The position numbers were made by a program, and so were the translations under genes. A DNA stretch of 64,000 nt, from NCBI GenBank assembly GCA_021396245.1, contig WNYE01000095.1:1-64000 (forward strand). The letters run 5' to 3'. The first letter of the stretch is position 1. Each line of letters opens with the position of its first letter. The notes under the pieces are model-generated. The model did no database searches, was not told the origin of the DNA, and worked only from the letters and a program-made list of their open reading frames with translations. This DNA comes from Sporothrix humicola (Eukaryota; Ascomycota; Sordariomycetes; Ophiostomatales; Ophiostomataceae). This document shows, in pieces, positions 55,187 to 64,000 of this stretch.

Positions 55187-56704
55187 CTAAACAGAGATCG
55201 TCTTGAAAATGCTAAACTCGTCGCCGGTGGCCACCAGCGCGCCCGGGATCTGCGGGTGCCAGTGCACCTCCTTGACGTTGGAGTGGTAGTGCACAAAGAG
55301 GAGTTGGGGAGGCACGTCCTGCACGCCCGCCGTGTCGCGGCTCTCCTCGTCGTCGAGCTCGACCGCCAGGTCCCAGAGCGTGACCGTGTTGTCGCCGGCC
55401 GCGACGGCCACGATGCTGTCGTCGGTCGGGTGCCATTGCACGCTGGTAATCTGCTCCTTGTGGTAGTTGAACGCGGCCACCGGTGTCGGCTTTTGGACAG
55501 CGGCGCCGGCCTGCGTCGGCTTCCACTGCCGCAGGTCCCAGACGCCCCAGACGCCGTCGTCGGCGCCGGATGCCAAGAGATGGGATGTCTGCCGGGACCA
55601 GCTCATGACGTTGACGTCGGTCTCGCTCACCTTAACGGTGATGGCGGCCTGCCGGCTCTTGCTGCGGACGTCCCAGACGCGGATCGTGCCGTCGGACGAC
55701 GCCGACGCAAACACGCTAGCCTCGGACGGGCTCCACTGGATCTCCTCGACGCTGCCCGTGTGCCCCGTGAACGCGCGCGTGTCCGTCACAAAGCCGCCGC
55801 CGTCGGTGCGCGTCGTCACAAACATGCGGCCGTCGTTGTCGCCCGTCAGCAGCTTGCCGGCCGGGTGCAGCAGCGACCAGTCGAGCGCGTAGCCCTCGGA
55901 CTTGTGCGCGCGGATCGTCGAGACGGGCTTGTTCTGCTGGGCCGAGATGACTGTACCAGGAGTGTCGAACGCCGCGAGGTGGGGGGTGATGTCGTGGATC
56001 AGCACCTGCGAGGACTCGGTCATGGTGGCGGTCAGGGTCGTGGGCGGCCGCGTCGGGTCGGTCGACGGCACCTGGTGCGCGCGGATGCGGTTGGTCGTCG
56101 AGGAGAGGGGGAGGCTGCGGCTCTCAAGAATGGGGTCGCTCTCCACGCCATCACCCTCCTCATCATCTTCATCGTCGTCCGAATCCGAGTCCTGGCCGTC
56201 CTTTTGCATCCGCCCCAGGCTGCTAAACTTGAGCACCATCAGCTGGTTCTCGCTCGCCTTGCCCGACTGCGCCTGCGTGCCCGCCACCGTGTACATTGTC
56301 GCCGGGTACGTCGACCGCGAATCGCCCAGCTGGTCCCGCACAAAGTCAAAGCTCAGACACGGCCACGGCGTGCTCAGGCTGTGCAGCATGTCGTACGCGC
56401 TCGGATCGGGCGCCAGCACCTGCCCGGGCTCCAGCTTTGTGCGGCCAACGATGAAAGTGCCGGGGCCACCAGGTGCGCCGGAGCCATCGACATCCATGGC
56501 CCCTGCGGCCTTCTCCTCCGCTTCTCTCTCCGCATCCGGCCGGCCGTCCACGCCCGCCTCGATAATCTCGTCGTCGTACTCGTCCTCGAACTCGTCTTCG
56601 AACTCGCCCATTTCCGCGTCCGCCGTCGGGTCAATGTCCATCGGCCGGTCGCCGCCCTTGAGGGCCACGCCGCCTTCTTCCTCGTCGGCCGTGCGCTTCG
56701 ACAT
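55187..56704 (-). CDS. rrb1: Ribosome assembly WD-repeat protein Rrb1/GRWD1
   Basis: A single exon of 505 residues. The N terminus is acidic (EMGEFEDEFEDEYDDEI), then comes the CAF1C/H4-binding-like segment (YDMLHSLSTPWPCLSFDFVRD) shared by RbAp48-like proteins, an acidic insert with a run of Asp/Ser (about 170-185) and WD repeats (about 205-500) with IRVWDVRSK, WGVWDLRQW and VTLWDLAVE ends. Rrb1 escorts ribosomal protein L3 and works in early 60S assembly in the nucleus/nucleolus. Length and order fit the family. Divergent from the gene at 57241. Confidence 0.93.
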   Translation of the reverse strand: MSKRTADEEEGGVALKGGDRPMDIDPTADAEMGEFEDEFEDEYDDEIIEAGVDGRPDAEREAEEKAAGAMDVDGSGAPGGPGTFIVGRTKLEPGQVLAPDPSAYDMLHSLSTPWPCLSFDFVRDQLGDSRSTYPATMYTVAGTQAQSGKASENQLMVLKFSSLGRMQKDGQDSDSDDDEDDEEGDGVESDPILESRSLPLSSTTNRIRAHQVPSTDPTRPPTTLTATMTESSQVLIHDITPHLAAFDTPGTVISAQQNKPVSTIRAHKSEGYALDWSLLHPAGKLLTGDNDGRMFVTTRTDGGGFVTDTRAFTGHTGSVEEIQWSPSEASVFASASSDGTIRVWDVRSKSRQAAITVKVSETDVNVMSWSRQTSHLLASGADDGVWGVWDLRQWKPTQAGAAVQKPTPVAAFNYHKEQITSVQWHPTDDSIVAVAAGDNTVTLWDLAVELDDEESRDTAGVQDVPPQLLFVHYHSNVKEVHWHPQIPGALVATGDEFSIFKTISV

Positions 56705-57240
56705 TTTGTGTGTGTAGTATAGGAGGGTTGTCGAGAAATGTTATTGTGGATTGGAAGGAAAATGTCGTCAAGTCAAAGGTCGAAAAAGAATACGCCCAAA
56801 TAGCCTACAGTCCACTGATGCCCACTGGCCGCCCGCCAATCCCACTAACACCCCACCATGACCACTTACAAAAAAAAAAGTTTTTCTTATCGATAAGCCT
56901 TTATCGCGATATGGCCGCCAGTCAATGATTATGTAATCGTGTTTACTTTCCTCCTGATGGTCTTTCTTGTTCGACTTTCCCGTGGACAGAAACAACAACA
57001 AATTAACAATGGCATTGAACAGCGCTTCTTCTCGGTGCGACGCAATGACACAGAACTGTCATCTTTACAGCTAATCGCATATGCAAGTGCATACGCGGAA
57101 GGTGCATGCCGAACACATTTATCCGCTCGGTTGAACAAGCTGTGTCCAGCATGTGCAACAGTTTACAAGGCGGTCGAGTGACGACCTTGACGTTGAACTC
57201 CCATCCTTCATTCTCCTACAACAGCTTATGAACAACGATC
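56705..57240. promoter_or_regulatory. Divergent promoter region, 536 bases
   Basis: Lies between rrb1 (minus) and the membrane glycosyltransferase-like gene (plus). Contains an A run at 56871-56880, and the palindromic TTATCGATAA at 56887-56896 followed by TTATCGCGATA at 56901-56911. No gene supported. Confidence 0.45.
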
Positions 57241-58590
57241 ATGACACTCACTGGCGTCGTCGGACACGCGCGTGGCTTGTCGAGTGCAGCCTCGTCGCGC
57301 CTCCGTCTCGTCTTCATCTACGGCGTCATAGTTGTCGTCGTACTCTTTGTTATTGTCACATTTGGCAGGTTCGACAGTCTACCTCAACTGCCCGCTGTCC
57401 CAAGACTGCACACTTCCCAGTCCACCGACCTCTCCCTACCGGACGCGTCTTTTGTGAGCTGGCCACTCGCCCAGGTCTGCCGCAACACGCGCTGGCAACC
57501 CGGCCTCGTCTTTGCCTGCAACAACAATAGCGGTGGTATTGGCAATATACGCAATTTTGTGCTGACGTGCCTGCGGTATGCGATTGCTGCGGGCGCTACC
57601 GGCCTCGTCTTGCCGGAGATTGAGACGCGGTCGGAAACGAACCTGACGCATTTGTTCGGCGGACGGCAGCCGTTCGAGTACTTTTTTGACGCCCATCACT
57701 TCAAGACGAGTCTCCAAGGAGCTTGCCCATCCATTACAATCCACGACACTATCGAATCCATCCCTTTCCTGGGAGACAGGCGGACAGAACCGCTAGTACC
57801 AAAGTCTTTTGGGGAGCGTGGAGGATGTGACTATCGCGATCTCAACAGACACACGGACATGTTCCACACGCGATTCCACGATATGGTCCGGCAAAAAGCA
57901 ACAGACTTTCATCTTCCTCCACTCTCTGCAGAACATCCTCGCCTTTTCCAGCCGGTCTGGGGCGTGCAGTGGGAATGGCCTGTGGCAAAAGACAGGCCAG
58001 CCTTTACGAATACATACGGCGGGCTGCTGCGGTTCAGACAGGACATCCTCGATCTTGGTGACAAAGTGGTGGCTTCCATGGCAAGGAAGGGAGCAAAGTT
58101 TGCGGGAGTCCATCTCCGCACGGAGAATGATGCGCTTTCATTCTGGCCAACATACGAAACACAGGCGAGCGAGTTCTTGAAAACAATCCCCGAAAAGGGA
58201 CTTGCATCGGTGTATCTGGCCACTGGCAACTCGACAGAAGCAGCCAAGTTTCGAGAACAGGCCCAACAACAGGGCATACAAATCTTTACAAAGGACAACA
58301 TTCTACAGAACGAGCCTTCGTTACAACAACAGCTCCATGCCCTTACATGGGACCAGCAGGCACTAATCGACTACATTGTGCTTCTCCGCAGCGACTTCTT
58401 TCTAGGTGTCAGCCCGAGCTCATTCAGCATGACCATTGCTGCCAAGCGGCATCTGTCTGGAGGCAAGGACGCCGTCTACACTCCACCATGGCCTATCAAT
58501 GATATTGGGGACTCACAAAGCCGTCTCGTCGGCAACTACACCAGCTACTGGAACGACTGGCTATTCATGTATGATGCCCTGTGGCCGTGA
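57241..58590 (+). CDS. Type II membrane protein, fucosyltransferase-like
   Basis: 449 residues in one exon. A short cytosolic N terminus, a single strongly hydrophobic segment at about 24-43 (VFIYGVIVVVVLFVIVTF), then a luminal domain. Motifs: CNNNSGGIGNIRNF followed by a hydrophobic helix, a long middle region, VHLRTENDALSFWP (about 300) and DYIVLLRSDFFLGVSPSSFS (about 400-420). The pattern GG.GN.RN / HLR.E.D / D..LL..S..F.G...S.FS resembles GDP-fucose O-fucosyltransferase-fold proteins. It would sit in the Golgi or ER. The donor and acceptor are unknown, and the family link is from pattern only. Convergent with the GH5 gene. Confidence 0.65.
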   Translation: MTLTGVVGHARGLSSAASSRLRLVFIYGVIVVVVLFVIVTFGRFDSLPQLPAVPRLHTSQSTDLSLPDASFVSWPLAQVCRNTRWQPGLVFACNNNSGGIGNIRNFVLTCLRYAIAAGATGLVLPEIETRSETNLTHLFGGRQPFEYFFDAHHFKTSLQGACPSITIHDTIESIPFLGDRRTEPLVPKSFGERGGCDYRDLNRHTDMFHTRFHDMVRQKATDFHLPPLSAEHPRLFQPVWGVQWEWPVAKDRPAFTNTYGGLLRFRQDILDLGDKVVASMARKGAKFAGVHLRTENDALSFWPTYETQASEFLKTIPEKGLASVYLATGNSTEAAKFREQAQQQGIQIFTKDNILQNEPSLQQQLHALTWDQQALIDYIVLLRSDFFLGVSPSSFSMTIAAKRHLSGGKDAVYTPPWPINDIGDSQSRLVGNYTSYWNDWLFMYDALWP

Positions 58591-58668
58591 GCAGCTGTAC
58601 TTGTTCAATTTTAACTACCAACGGCCTCACTCTTACCGCAACCAAAACATCCCCTCGACTCCCACCGT

Positions 58669-59961
58669 CTAGATGTACGCCGCCAGACTCGGCAGCACCC
58701 CGGCGTACGCCGTCCCGCTCGGCGGCTCCATGCCGTACATGTAGTCCCCCCACCACGGTCCGCCGCCCCACCACAACCACCCGCTCCACACGTCGGCGTT
58801 GTCCTGCATGTACGACAGCATGTCCGTCAAGGCCGAGATGCACTGCGCGTTTGACCCGCCCGCCGTCTCGCCCAGGATCGCCAGCTTCTTGTTCTGCTTG
58901 AGCCACGCCGTCGCCGCTGCCAGCCGTTCTTTGCCAATGGTCGCGCTCACACACGCCGTCGCCGTGCCGGACCCGTCCGTGTCCAGATACTGGTGCATCT
59001 CGTACACGATCTTGTTGCTGGGGTCGGTCAGGGCGGCCATACCCGTCGCCGTGCCGCTCGAGACCCAGGTCCAGGCGCCTGACCACGAGTTGCCCTCGAC
59101 AAAGATGTACTGCGTGGTCGCGCCGGCGGCGCGGATGCCGTCAATGGCGGCCTGGTTGAGCTGTGCCACGAGCGCATTGTCCATGTCGTGGTACTCGTTG
59201 TTGGTGTCAAAGATGACCTTGCTGTTGTCCTTGAAGTGGCCGGCGACCGTCTGCCACCAGGCCTTGAAGCCGGCCGTGTCGGTAATGATCTTGTCATAGT
59301 AGCGGCCTGTTGGTTAGCGATTGTCGAGGCAATAACATACTCTACTGGCAGACTTACCAAAATTGTGCGGATCAACAATGGCATAGGCGCCCCTGGGAAT
59401 GTTAATCCAAGTCAATCAAATATCGTCTATTCTTTGCAGCAAACTCACTTTCCAGTGACATAGGTCACGAGCTCCATAGAGTTAGCAATTGAGACAAAAG
59501 ACAAAACAAAATAATCCGTCCGACAAACTCACATCAGTCAACCCTTGAAAATACGTCTCGTTGATCGTGCCCGTCATCTTTGTAGGGATCACACGTTCCC
59601 TAGACTGTTAGACTGGTAGCCAGCTCAGCTTGTCAAGTGTACTCAACTCACATCATGATCGGAATCCGGAACGTGTTGAAGCCCTTGCCGACGAGGGTCT
59701 ACAAGCTTTATGTCAGCAGTATTCAAACTTAGGCTCGGCACAGGGGTGGCCTACATCAATGGTCGACTTGACCGGCCATGTAAAGTCTTTGCCCAGCTGG
59801 CCCGGCAGGTTCTTGTTGCCAAACTCGGCGCCCGACTCGTTGACCCCCGTGAACTGGAACTTGCTCTTGCGGCGCTGCACAGCCGATGTCGATGTCGAAG
59901 TCGGCACGGCGAGCACCGTCGAGGCGGCGGCCGCACCCAAAAGGAGTTCAATAAAACGCAT
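58669..59961 (-). CDS. GH5 endo-beta-1,4-glucanase, secreted, six exons
   Basis: Exons 59961-59755, 59698-59652, 59599-59533, 59471-59449, 59392-59358 and 59306-58669 join to 338 residues; all introns are GT-AG and 51-61 bases long. Signal peptide MRFIELLLGAAAASTVLAVP, then a basic site (RRKSK) and the GH5 start FQFTGVNESGAEFG. Further: NTFRIPIMMERV, AYAIVDPHNFGRYY, acid/base Glu in FDTNNEYHDMD, YEMHQYLDTDGSG and nucleophile Glu in AILGETAGG. No cellulose-binding module. It cleaves internal bonds in cellulose or beta-glucan outside the cell. The 23-base and 35-base exons are unusually small and easily missed by gene prediction. Confidence 0.92.
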
Positions 59962-61130
59962 GCTGGCGGTGGTGAGAAGAGAAGGGTTGATGGTCAACTC
60001 AACCACATTTTTTCTTTCTTTCTTGCACACTTCATCGCCTACTTATACAAATGTTTGTTGACATGCTTGTGACGTTCAGTAACCCCTGTCGAGCTGTCTA
60101 GGCCCTCTGATCCATTTCGTCACACCCAATGACGGAAATGTTTCCTCCGCCCTATTTTTCCGTGGACCAGCACCTCTCAGGCGTAGGATTCATGGCCTGC
60201 TTCCCGGGACTGTACGTGAGAGGGGAAACACAAAAATGTTTACCAGAGACTTCGTCTATTCATTTGAGCCGGCTCGGCAGGGGGGAAAGGCGTGTGGGGT
60301 AGTCAATCAACGAAAACAAACATCAGCCCAGGAACAGAACCGCAGACCTGGGTCTAGAAACGAAATTTTAAGGGGTGAAAGAGGATCAATAAGGATTTTT
60401 GCATTTTGTTGTGCATTTCTCGTGGAAGTCAATGTGCACAGTCTTTTCTTTCGGATATGGATGACGGTTTGTGTAGCAATAGCTCAAGGTCATATGAAAT
60501 TATTCGAATTAAAATGAAAATCAATACAAAACTTAGTTTTGTTGAAAATGAGCGAAATAAATACCAGAAAAAAACACAGACATTATTTCAAAACTCAAAA
60601 TGTATTTTAATAAGACATACAGTGTCGTAGCCTTTTTATTCAGTCGAAATCCTGTGATCTTTCAAAGACGGGATCTGGCGATCTGAAGCTTCCCCGGTTG
60701 AAGTGCCGGTATTGCCTCCTCCGAGGTCATGTTTTTGGAACCACCACTGAAAGTCTTTACCAAGGGAGTTAAAAGATTGGAAAAGAACGATGAAATACTT
60801 TGTATTATGTCTTTAAAACGGAAATAATAAAATAATTGTTTCTTAAAGCGCATGTTGTGTTGTCTGGCGCGTCGAGGTTGAGTCGTGTTGTCATTAGTCA
60901 TCATATCACATGACCCGCCCTGAAAGTGCGACAACCACCAATGGCCTAATTCGGTCAGTAACTGCGCTGCGATGCTACTACACGGCTGACTCTCATATCA
61001 ACTCCACGCCTCGACGACGACCGACGAACGACAATCAACAGCCATTGTCATCTCCATCACCTTTCAGTCGATTTTTTGGCCTCACCCCTTCCTTCCTTCT
61101 CATCTACCCGACACATCTACACACCCCAAA
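59962..61130. other. Intergenic, 1.2 kb
   Basis: Between the GH5 gene (minus) and TAF10 (plus); holds both promoters. AT-rich from 60470 to 60640. A stretch around 60310-60350 (caggaacagaaccgcagacc) superficially resembles a tRNA T-arm but does not fold as one. No gene supported. Confidence 0.45.
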
Positions 61131-61872
61131 ATGTCGGCCAACCCAGCCTCCAACGGCGCCGAGCAGGAGGCGACGAGCAATGGCGCCGGCGTCGCTGCCA
61201 ACGGCGCGGCATCATCATCAGGAGACGTGGCCATGGCCGGCTCTGAGGCTGCAGCTCCCGGCGCGCCTGGTGCTGGCGCATCAACAGACGCCGCGCCCGG
61301 TCTTCCCCAGACCGATCCACGGCCCATCACCACGGCCAAGGACATCTCCCTCAAGGACTTTCTCAACAAGATGGACGACTATGCTCCTATTGTAAGCGCT
61401 TGACTGAAAGACCCATCTACCTGCTCCGCATGCTAACCGACAGATCCCCGACGCTGTCACAAACTACTACATGACCAAGGCCGGCCTCCCTCCGCCGCCG
61501 CAAACCGACCCCCGCCTCGCCCGCCTCTTGGCCTTGGCCACCCAGAAATTCGTCGCCGACATCGCCGCCGACGCGTACCAGTACAGCCGCGTGCGCGCGA
61601 GCAACACGGGCAGCAACAGCAACAACCCGATGGGCAACCTGGGCACGGCGGCGGGCTTCCCCTTGCCGGGCCAGCCGAGCGGCGGTGGAGGTGGTGGCGG
61701 TGGTGGCGGCAAAGACGCGGCCAAGGCTGCGACGCTGGGCATCCAGCGGCCCGGGTTCGGCGGCGGCGGGCAGGGCGGGTCGCAGAACCGGACGGTGCTC
61801 ACGATGGAGGACCTGGGCATGGCGGTGGGCGAGTACGGCGTGAATGTGAAGCGCGGGGAGTTTTACCGGTAG
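61131..61872 (+). CDS. taf10: Transcription initiation factor TFIID/SAGA subunit TAF10
   Basis: Two exons (61131-61391 and 61444-61872; intron GTAAGC...GCTAAC...CAG) give 229 residues. A disordered Ala/Gly/Ser N terminus of about 65 residues is followed by the histone-fold-type TAF10 domain: [28 protein letters not shown], then PRLARLLALATQKFVADIAADAYQYSRVR. A long loop with a run of ten Gly precedes the conserved end TVLTMEDLGMAVGEYGVNVKRGEFYR. TAF10 is shared by TFIID and SAGA in the nucleus. The match is strong over both conserved blocks. Confidence 0.94.
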
Positions 61873-62277
61873 GGGAGCCTGCGGAGCAGTCTGTCACTCT
61901 TCTTCTTCTTCCTTTGCTTTGTCGGACGACCGGCTGGAAACCGGGATGGCGTTTGTATGGAGTTTTTGTCTGGGTGGTTCTATTCCCTTGTCTTTTTCGT
62001 TGATGTCTTTTCTTGTTTCTCTGCGCGGGTACATATATGGCGTTCTTTGCTTTCAATTCTTTCGCACTCTCACGCCTAGAACACTTGAATATACCAATTG
62101 TGTCCAACAACTTGAAGCCAGCTGTGTTGAGTGAATGCTTTATTTGTACATATATATACATGCAGGTAGGGCGTCTTGGACGCCCACCGAGAATCGTGTC
62201 GTGCTTTTCGTAATGTGAAGCCAAAATCCAAACCAAAACCAAATCAAACCGCTCTGATCCGTCTTTTCCCGTTTTGT
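61873..62277. other. Intergenic, 405 bases
   Basis: 3' regions of TAF10 and of the uS19m gene, which converge here. A short ATATATAC repeat lies at 62150-62160. No gene seen. Confidence 0.4.
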
Positions 62278-62684
62278 CTACTTCGACCGCGCCCAGATGA
62301 ACGGCTTGCGTGTTGGCGAGAACTCGCCGAGCTTGTGGCCGACCATGTCTTCGGTGATCTTGACTTCGTGGTAGACCTTGCCGTTGTAGACCTGGAAGGT
62401 GATGCCGATGAAGGAGGGCAGGATGGTGGCGGAGCGGGCCTGGGTGCGGACGGGCGGCGTGTACTTGCCGGGGATGATCTTTGGGAGGGAGAGTCTGGGA
62501 GGGTTAGCAGGAGTCACTGGGGGTTGTTGATATTGAGGAGAAGGAGGTCGGGTCGTACGGGACAATGTGCGGGCCTGGAGAGAAGAGTTAGCATGGAACG
62601 AGGAATTGACGTGTGGTCAGCGACCTTGGGAGGAAACAAACCTTTCCAGACCGACCGTTTGAGGAGGGCTTGTGTCGGCAACAT
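62278..62684 (-). CDS. rsm19: Mitochondrial small-subunit ribosomal protein uS19m
   Basis: Exons 62684-62642, 62574-62559 (16 bases) and 62494-62278 join to 91 residues: start MLPTQALLKRSVWKGPHIVPLSLPK, then RSATILPSFIGITFQVYNGK, and the uS19 signature GHKLGEFSPTRKP near the C terminus. Introns are GT-AG with a CTAAC-type branch site. The tiny 16-base middle exon is required for the universally conserved WKGPH segment. The protein binds the head of the mitochondrial small subunit next to the decoding region. Confidence 0.93.
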
Positions 62685-62965
62685 GGTGGGCGACGATGTT
62701 GTGCGGTGTCGTCGGGAGTGGTGGGTTGACGTTCAATCAAGAGCTCAAAATGTCACGATCGCGAGACGAAAAAGTTCACCCCAGATATGTCGGCCATTGA
62801 AAATTCGAGATTATGTAATAGTGGGTCTACTCGGTCGCTATGAAATGTGCCCTGCAGGCGCTAAAAGTGATGGTACAGGGCAAAAATACAGGGCACGTCA
62901 AAATACAAAATACGCTAAAATGAGAAATCTACAGCGCTATTGTTGGGAAAATACAGCACTCACCA
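62685..62965. other. Intergenic, 281 bases
   Basis: Holds the uS19m promoter and the 3' region of the NMNAT-like gene; both are on the minus strand. No gene seen. Confidence 0.4.
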
Positions 62966-64000
62966 CTACTGATACGGCCTCAGGGTCTGAAGACGTTCCA
63001 GCACGGCCGGCCCGACGAGCTTGCTGAGCTGTTCCGTGTCGCCGGCTTGAGAAGCTTCTCGTGCGAGCGTGCTGCTCACCGGCGAGTCGTCTTTGGTCTT
63101 TGTGTTTTTATTGAGGGTGATCCTCGACGCCCAGTTTTCTGTCCCTCCTAGTGAATCGACCTTTGTCTCGATCCATTCGCGCTGGGCAGCCTCGTCGCCC
63201 CATTGGTCGTCGGGCCGGGTCGTGACGAGGAGACGAGCGCGGCGCATGAGGGGAGTGAGTGCTATCTGCATTGGCGTGGCATCTGCAGAGAGGCCCTCGA
63301 CAGTCTGCGGCGTGTCCGCCGCTGGATAGTACTTTGGGTCGAAAATGCGGATGACCGTGTCGTAGCCCAGCAAAAAGTACTGGTCGGGCGTGGGCCGGTC
63401 GACGGCTGCCGAGGGAAACGAGGGCCTTGCGTAAAAGGGCGAGGCGGCAATGGCGTTGCTTTTGTTGTGAAAGTAGGGTTCAGAGGTGAGGCCGATGTCG
63501 ATGTGGACGTCGGGGGCGTCGTTCGAGACCAGCTCGGCATGGGTGTCTCTTGCGAGAGCCAGCATTAATGTGAGTCGCTGTTCGAAAGACGCCGGCTTGG
63601 GCGCCTTGTCGGCATTGTTGACAGAAAGAAGAAGGAGTAGTCGAGTCGAGAGGTGGCCCACGTCGGGAGCCGGTGGTGATTGTAGTTGTTTCAAGGCCTC
63701 GGTGGCCAGTCGCATGTGTGCGAGCGTAGGCGGGTTAAAGGACGAGTCGAGCACGACAAGACGGTGGATCTGGGAGCGCTGTCGAGAGGGCGCGACAAGT
63801 GGTGAGGGAGGAGAAGGAGTGTCGGAAGACGGAAGATGTCGTCGGCTGAAGGCGCAGACCACCTCGAATTTGGAGCCGGACTTGACGAAGCCGGCGAGTG
63901 CTTTTGAGAAGAAGCTGACCTCGGCGGCGGCCATTTTGTCGGGCGTGTCGGGTAAGGAAGACGGCCGTGGTCGAGGCGGCGGCCTGTGCGACTGGGACAT
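62966..64000 (-). CDS. NMNAT-like nucleotidyltransferase (Pof1 type), reaching the window edge
   Basis: The frame is open from the last three bases of the window (an ATG) to the stop at 62966, giving 344 residues; MAAAEVSFFSKALAGF at 63934 may be the true start. VVLDSSFNPPTLAHMRLA (about residues 83-100) is the nucleotidyltransferase motif I with the T..H signature; LGYDTVIRIFDPKYY follows in the middle, and SPVSSTLAREAS near the C terminus corresponds to the ISST-type motif. This is the layout of NMNAT-fold proteins; the Asn/Pro-rich motif I and the inserts resemble yeast Pof1 more than Nma1/Nma2. It may adenylate nicotinamide mononucleotide or act as an ATPase in protein quality control. 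Upstream exons outside the window cannot be excluded. Confidence 0.8.
   Translation of the reverse strand: MSQSHRPPPRPRPSSLPDTPDKMAAAEVSFFSKALAGFVKSGSKFEVVCAFSRRHLPSSDTPSPPSPLVAPSRQRSQIHRLVVLDSSFNPPTLAHMRLATEALKQLQSPPAPDVGHLSTRLLLLLSVNNADKAPKPASFEQRLTLMLALARDTHAELVSNDAPDVHIDIGLTSEPYFHNKSNAIAASPFYARPSFPSAAVDRPTPDQYFLLGYDTVIRIFDPKYYPAADTPQTVEGLSADATPMQIALTPLMRRARLLVTTRPDDQWGDEAAQREWIETKVDSLGGTENWASRITLNKNTKTKDDSPVSSTLAREASQAGDTEQLSKLVGPAVLERLQTLRPYQ

Noticed and set aside
55169..56722. 517-residue plus-strand frame opposite rrb1
   Set aside because: Arg/Val/His-rich antisense of WD repeats; no independent support.
60300..60370. Possible tRNA on the minus strand
   Set aside because: A T-arm-like CGGTTCTGTTCC stretch exists, but no acceptor or anticodon stem can be formed.

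Overview
The window is nuclear DNA of a filamentous ascomycete, most likely Pezizomycotina of Sordariomycete type. The evidence is short GT-AG introns of about 55-90 bases with CTAAC-type branch sites, GC-rich codon use, an intron-bearing tRNA-Gln, nuclear genes for TFIIH, TFIID/SAGA and mitochondrial-ribosome subunits, and fungal carbohydrate-active enzymes. The species cannot be named from sequence alone.

Left part (1-10.7 kb): a 72-base poly-C start, one intact alpha/beta hydrolase, then a long decayed zone. The zone holds a frameshifted FrsA/DUF1100-type hydrolase, a pogo-type DDE transposase relic lying against a 5'-truncated methyltransferase pseudogene, and a decayed M3 (MepB/saccharolysin-like) metallopeptidase still showing its HELGH remnant. 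AT-rich repeats and possible LTR debris fill the rest.

Housekeeping block (10.7-25 kb): the XPB/Ssl2 helicase (with an apparent +1 frameshift), Sec14, an MDP-1-type HAD phosphatase, an unknown membrane protein, a duplicated F-box-like protein with a cysteine-dense segment, a serine-rich secreted lectin-like protein (also +1 shifted), and tRNA-Gln(CTG).

Metabolic block (25-54.3 kb): extradiol (VOC) dioxygenase, an interrupted unknown gene, indoleamine 2,3-dioxygenase and kynureninase transcribed divergently from one intergenic region, a phenol-hydroxylase-type FAD monooxygenase, a four-domain A-T-R-R carboxylate reductase resembling the glycine-betaine reductase ATRR, a secreted GMC oxidoreductase with an altered active site, an AtuA/DUF1446 protein, an ABM-domain protein, an SDR and a secreted CE1 esterase. 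IDO and kynureninase together with the flavin hydroxylase and the ring-cleavage dioxygenase could form a tryptophan -> kynurenine -> anthranilate/3-hydroxyanthranilate -> ring-opened product route. That pathway is an inference from gene identities and proximity.

Right part (54.4-64 kb): a small Gln/Tyr-rich protein, Rrb1/GRWD1, a type II membrane protein with a fucosyltransferase-like look, a six-exon GH5 endoglucanase, TAF10, mitochondrial uS19 and an NMNAT-like (Pof1-type) nucleotidyltransferase that reaches the window edge.

Several reading-frame breaks occur in otherwise well-preserved genes, one of them essential (ssl2). Part of this is probably assembly indel error, so frames at the marked positions should not be over-interpreted.
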